From: an uncultured Collinsella sp.
GTDB taxonomy: Bacteria; Actinomycetota; Coriobacteriia; Coriobacteriales; Coriobacteriaceae
NCBI GenBank assembly: GCA_900555765.1
Contig: USMA01000048.1
Location: 1-7,066, forward strand
Direction of reading: 5' to 3'
DNA: 7,066 nt
Below are positions 6,306-7,066 of this stretch, piece by piece. Within the stretch, counting starts at the first letter, position 1. Every line of letters begins with the position of its first letter. The notes under the pieces were generated by a model that had not been told where the DNA came from, did not search any database, and saw only the letters and a list, made by a program, of their open reading frames with translations. A program made the translations under genes and the position numbers.

Positions 6306-6352
6306 GTGGTATTCTAACTGCGGGGTAATACTTAGAAATACCAAGTAATACC
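6306..6352 (+). promoter_or_regulatory. Candidate promoter and iteron-like operator of the RelB/DinJ-like gene
   Basis: A possible -10 element TATTCT lies at 6310-6315, with no clear -35. Just downstream, AATAC occurs at 6327, 6337 and 6347, spaced by exactly 10 bases, so all three face the same side of the helix. The outer two are part of the longer GTAATAC(T/C). An inverted GGTATT (6308-6313) overlaps the -10. Ribbon-helix-helix antitoxins commonly repress their own promoters through such short repeats, so self-repression by the downstream gene is plausible. Confidence 0.55.
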
Positions 6353-6374
6353 AACGCCGCAGAAACAAACTCCG

Positions 6375-6431
6375 GATGCGGGCCAATCGGGTTGCCTTCA
6401 CAGCCCGTCGCCCAGCCGCGTGGCCCGCATC
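6375..6431 (+). other. Leader hairpin with perfect 11-bp stem
   Basis: GATGCGGGCCA (6375-6385) pairs perfectly with TGGCCCGCATC (6421-6431), leaving a 35-base loop. A smaller CGGG/CCCG stem (6388-6391 with 6404-6407) fits inside the loop. The structure lies between the candidate promoter and the start codon at 6467. No T-run follows, so it does not look like a simple terminator. It may control translation or stability of the short RelB/DinJ-like message, or be a structured RNA. Confidence 0.55.
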
Positions 6432-6466
6432 TATCCGCACTACCGTCGTTTCAAAAAGGAAGCGCC

Positions 6467-6667
6467 ATGGCAGAACACATGACCCCCGTAGTCGCGAAGG
6501 TCTTGCCCGAGGAGAAGGCAGCCTTCGCGGCGGCAACTCAGCTCGTGGGCACCACGCCGTCCAACGCCATCCGCATGTTTATCGCCGCGTTCAATCGCTG
6601 CGGCACCTTCCCGTTCGACATCTCGCCTAACGGGGCCTTTGGCACTGCGCCCGATTCTCATCAATAA
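6467..6667 (+). CDS. Short RelB/DinJ-like ribbon-helix-helix protein, apparently an orphan antitoxin or regulator
   Basis: This 66-residue protein resembles the N-terminal DNA-binding part of RelB/DinJ antitoxins. It has a short beta-strand region (TPVVAKV, residues 6-12), a helix starting PEEKAAF (14-20), a turn and second helix TPSNAIRMFIAAF (30-42), and the family hallmark FPFDI (48-52). It ends only 14 residues later, whereas E. coli DinJ has 86 residues, so the toxin-binding tail is short or missing. No RelE/YafQ-type toxin gene follows before the next gene. The start at 6467 has AAGGAAG just upstream. An in-frame TTG at 6392 would add 25 residues that do not look like the family and would lie inside the leader hairpin. 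Three AATAC boxes in the promoter region could be its own operator. A function as a stand-alone DNA-binding regulator is an inference. Confidence 0.75.
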   Translation: MAEHMTPVVAKVLPEEKAAFAAATQLVGTTPSNAIRMFIAAFNRCGTFPFDISPNGAFGTAPDSHQ

Positions 6668-6668
6668 G

Positions 6669-6698
6669 TGATCCGTTTTCCTCCGTCCCCATGGGGTC
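6669..6698. repeat. 30-base direct repeat, copy 2
   Basis: This copy matches 6272-6301 at 29 of 30 bases, 397 bases downstream. It starts one base after the stop codon of the RelB/DinJ-like gene and lies upstream of the membrane-protein gene. Eleven bases later comes GAGTTGTGGTA, which resembles the sequence directly after copy 1. Confidence 0.85.
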
Positions 6699-6718
6699 AG
6701 CTCTCTGCCGAGTTGTGG

Positions 6719-6746
6719 TAGAACTAGGGAACGGTTTTGAGGAGGT
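6719..6746 (+). promoter_or_regulatory. Candidate -10 and strong ribosome binding site of the membrane-protein gene
   Basis: TAGAAC (6719-6724) follows GAGTTGTGG, the segment shared with the region after the first 30-base repeat, and may be a -10 element. AGGAGGT (6740-6746) is a near-ideal ribosome binding site 4 bases before the ATG at 6751. The ribosome site is clear; the -10 is weak. Confidence 0.4.
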
Positions 6747-6750
6747 TGGC

Positions 6751-7066
6751 ATGCTCAATGCGATGATTTGGGCGCTTGCCTGTTTTGGTGTCGTCGCTGC
6801 CGATATTGCCCTGAGCGTCGTTTTGTTCTCCGCCCTTGGCGTCGCATCGGTGTTCATGGGTTTTTCGATCGATGATCTCGACATCCAATTGCTTCAGGCC
6901 GTCGCGCAGACGGCGTCGTTTTTGATGGCGCTGCTGTGGTGGCGTTATCTGTGGCCGCGTTCGTTTATGGCACGCCGGCAAAGCGCGCATCCGCTCGGCG
7001 GGGGAGCGCGTGGGGCATGGAAACGCATCGCCTGCGTTATCGTGATTGGCCTGGCCCTGCAGGTGG
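6751..7066 (+). CDS. N-terminal part of a multi-spanning membrane protein, possibly CPBP (CAAX-type) intramembrane protease
   Basis: The gene begins with ATG at 6751 and is still open at the window edge, giving 105 residues. A strong AGGAGGT (6740-6746) lies 4 bases upstream, so the start is secure. Three hydrophobic stretches are visible: about residues 4-35, 47-67 (ending in the aromatic WWRYLW) and 92 onward. Between the last two is a basic cytoplasmic-type segment (SFMARRQSAHP, then Gly/Arg-rich). This layout, a membrane pair followed by an aromatic/basic loop and another membrane segment, is common at the N-terminus of CPBP-family (COG1266) intramembrane metalloproteases in Gram-positive bacteria. 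The diagnostic EExxxR and HxxxN/D motifs would lie beyond the window, so the family call is tentative and any polytopic membrane protein remains possible. The gene lies downstream of the second copy of the 30-base repeat. Confidence 0.5.
   Translation, partial: MLNAMIWALACFGVVAADIALSVVLFSALGVASVFMGFSIDDLDIQLLQAVAQTASFLMALLWWRYLWPRSFMARRQSAHPLGGGARGAWKRIACVIVIGLALQV

Noticed and set aside
6392..6466. TTG start giving a 91-residue RelB/DinJ-like protein
   Set aside because: The extra 25 residues are Pro/Ser/Gln-rich, overlap the leader hairpin and lack a ribosome site, whereas ATG 6467 has one.
6255..6536. Minus-strand open frame of 93 codons across the intergenic region
   Set aside because: The translation is basic and low in recognisable structure. 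It runs antisense through the operator repeats and hairpin and has no convincing ribosome site.
6627..6990. Two overlapping minus-strand frames (85 and 88 codons) that might encode a missing toxin
   Set aside because: They are antisense to the membrane-protein gene, which has a near-ideal ribosome site, and their sequences do not resemble RelE/YafQ toxins.

Overview
The window looks like the chromosome of a high-GC, strictly anaerobic gut Actinobacterium of the class Coriobacteriia, most likely Collinsella or a close relative. This rests on the GC-rich third codon positions, strong GGAGG-type ribosome binding sites, tight gene packing and the fermentative hydrogenase gene set. The genus is my judgement from the character of the sequence, not the result of a search.

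Bases 1-172 are a non-coding leader with several inverted repeats. Bases 173-6251 hold four plus-strand genes with almost no space between them (a 7-base overlap, then 2-base and 3-base gaps), so they are very probably one operon. Gene 1 is an iron-sulfur flavoprotein: the C-terminal 4Fe-4S domain of NuoF fused to a GltD-like FAD/NADPH oxidoreductase. Gene 2 is a full-length, CpI-like [FeFe]-hydrogenase with every H-cluster motif intact. Together they are predicted to form a cytoplasmic two-subunit NAD(P)H-linked hydrogenase of the 'glutamate-synthase-linked' kind (group A2 in the usual hydrogenase classification). No NuoE-like subunit, no FMN/NADH domain of NuoF and no hydEFG maturation genes are present in the window.

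Genes 3 and 4 encode an ABC importer of the NitT/TauT/SsuA type. Gene 3 is a twin-arginine lipoprotein solute receptor. Gene 4 fuses permease and ATPase in one chain, and its ATPase half is unusually compact. Its substrate is unknown. Its tight linkage to the hydrogenase is the main functional puzzle here.

Bases 6252-7066 are different in character. Two copies of a 30-base sequence (29/30 identical) lie 397 bases apart, each just upstream of a gene and each followed by a similar GAGT(T)GTGGTA segment. Between them are a short orphan RelB/DinJ-like ribbon-helix-helix protein, a likely operator made of three AATAC boxes at exact 10-base intervals, and a long-stem hairpin in the leader. After the second copy a membrane protein begins (possibly a CPBP/CAAX-type intramembrane protease) and runs off the window. 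No rRNA, tRNA, CRISPR array or insertion sequence was seen.
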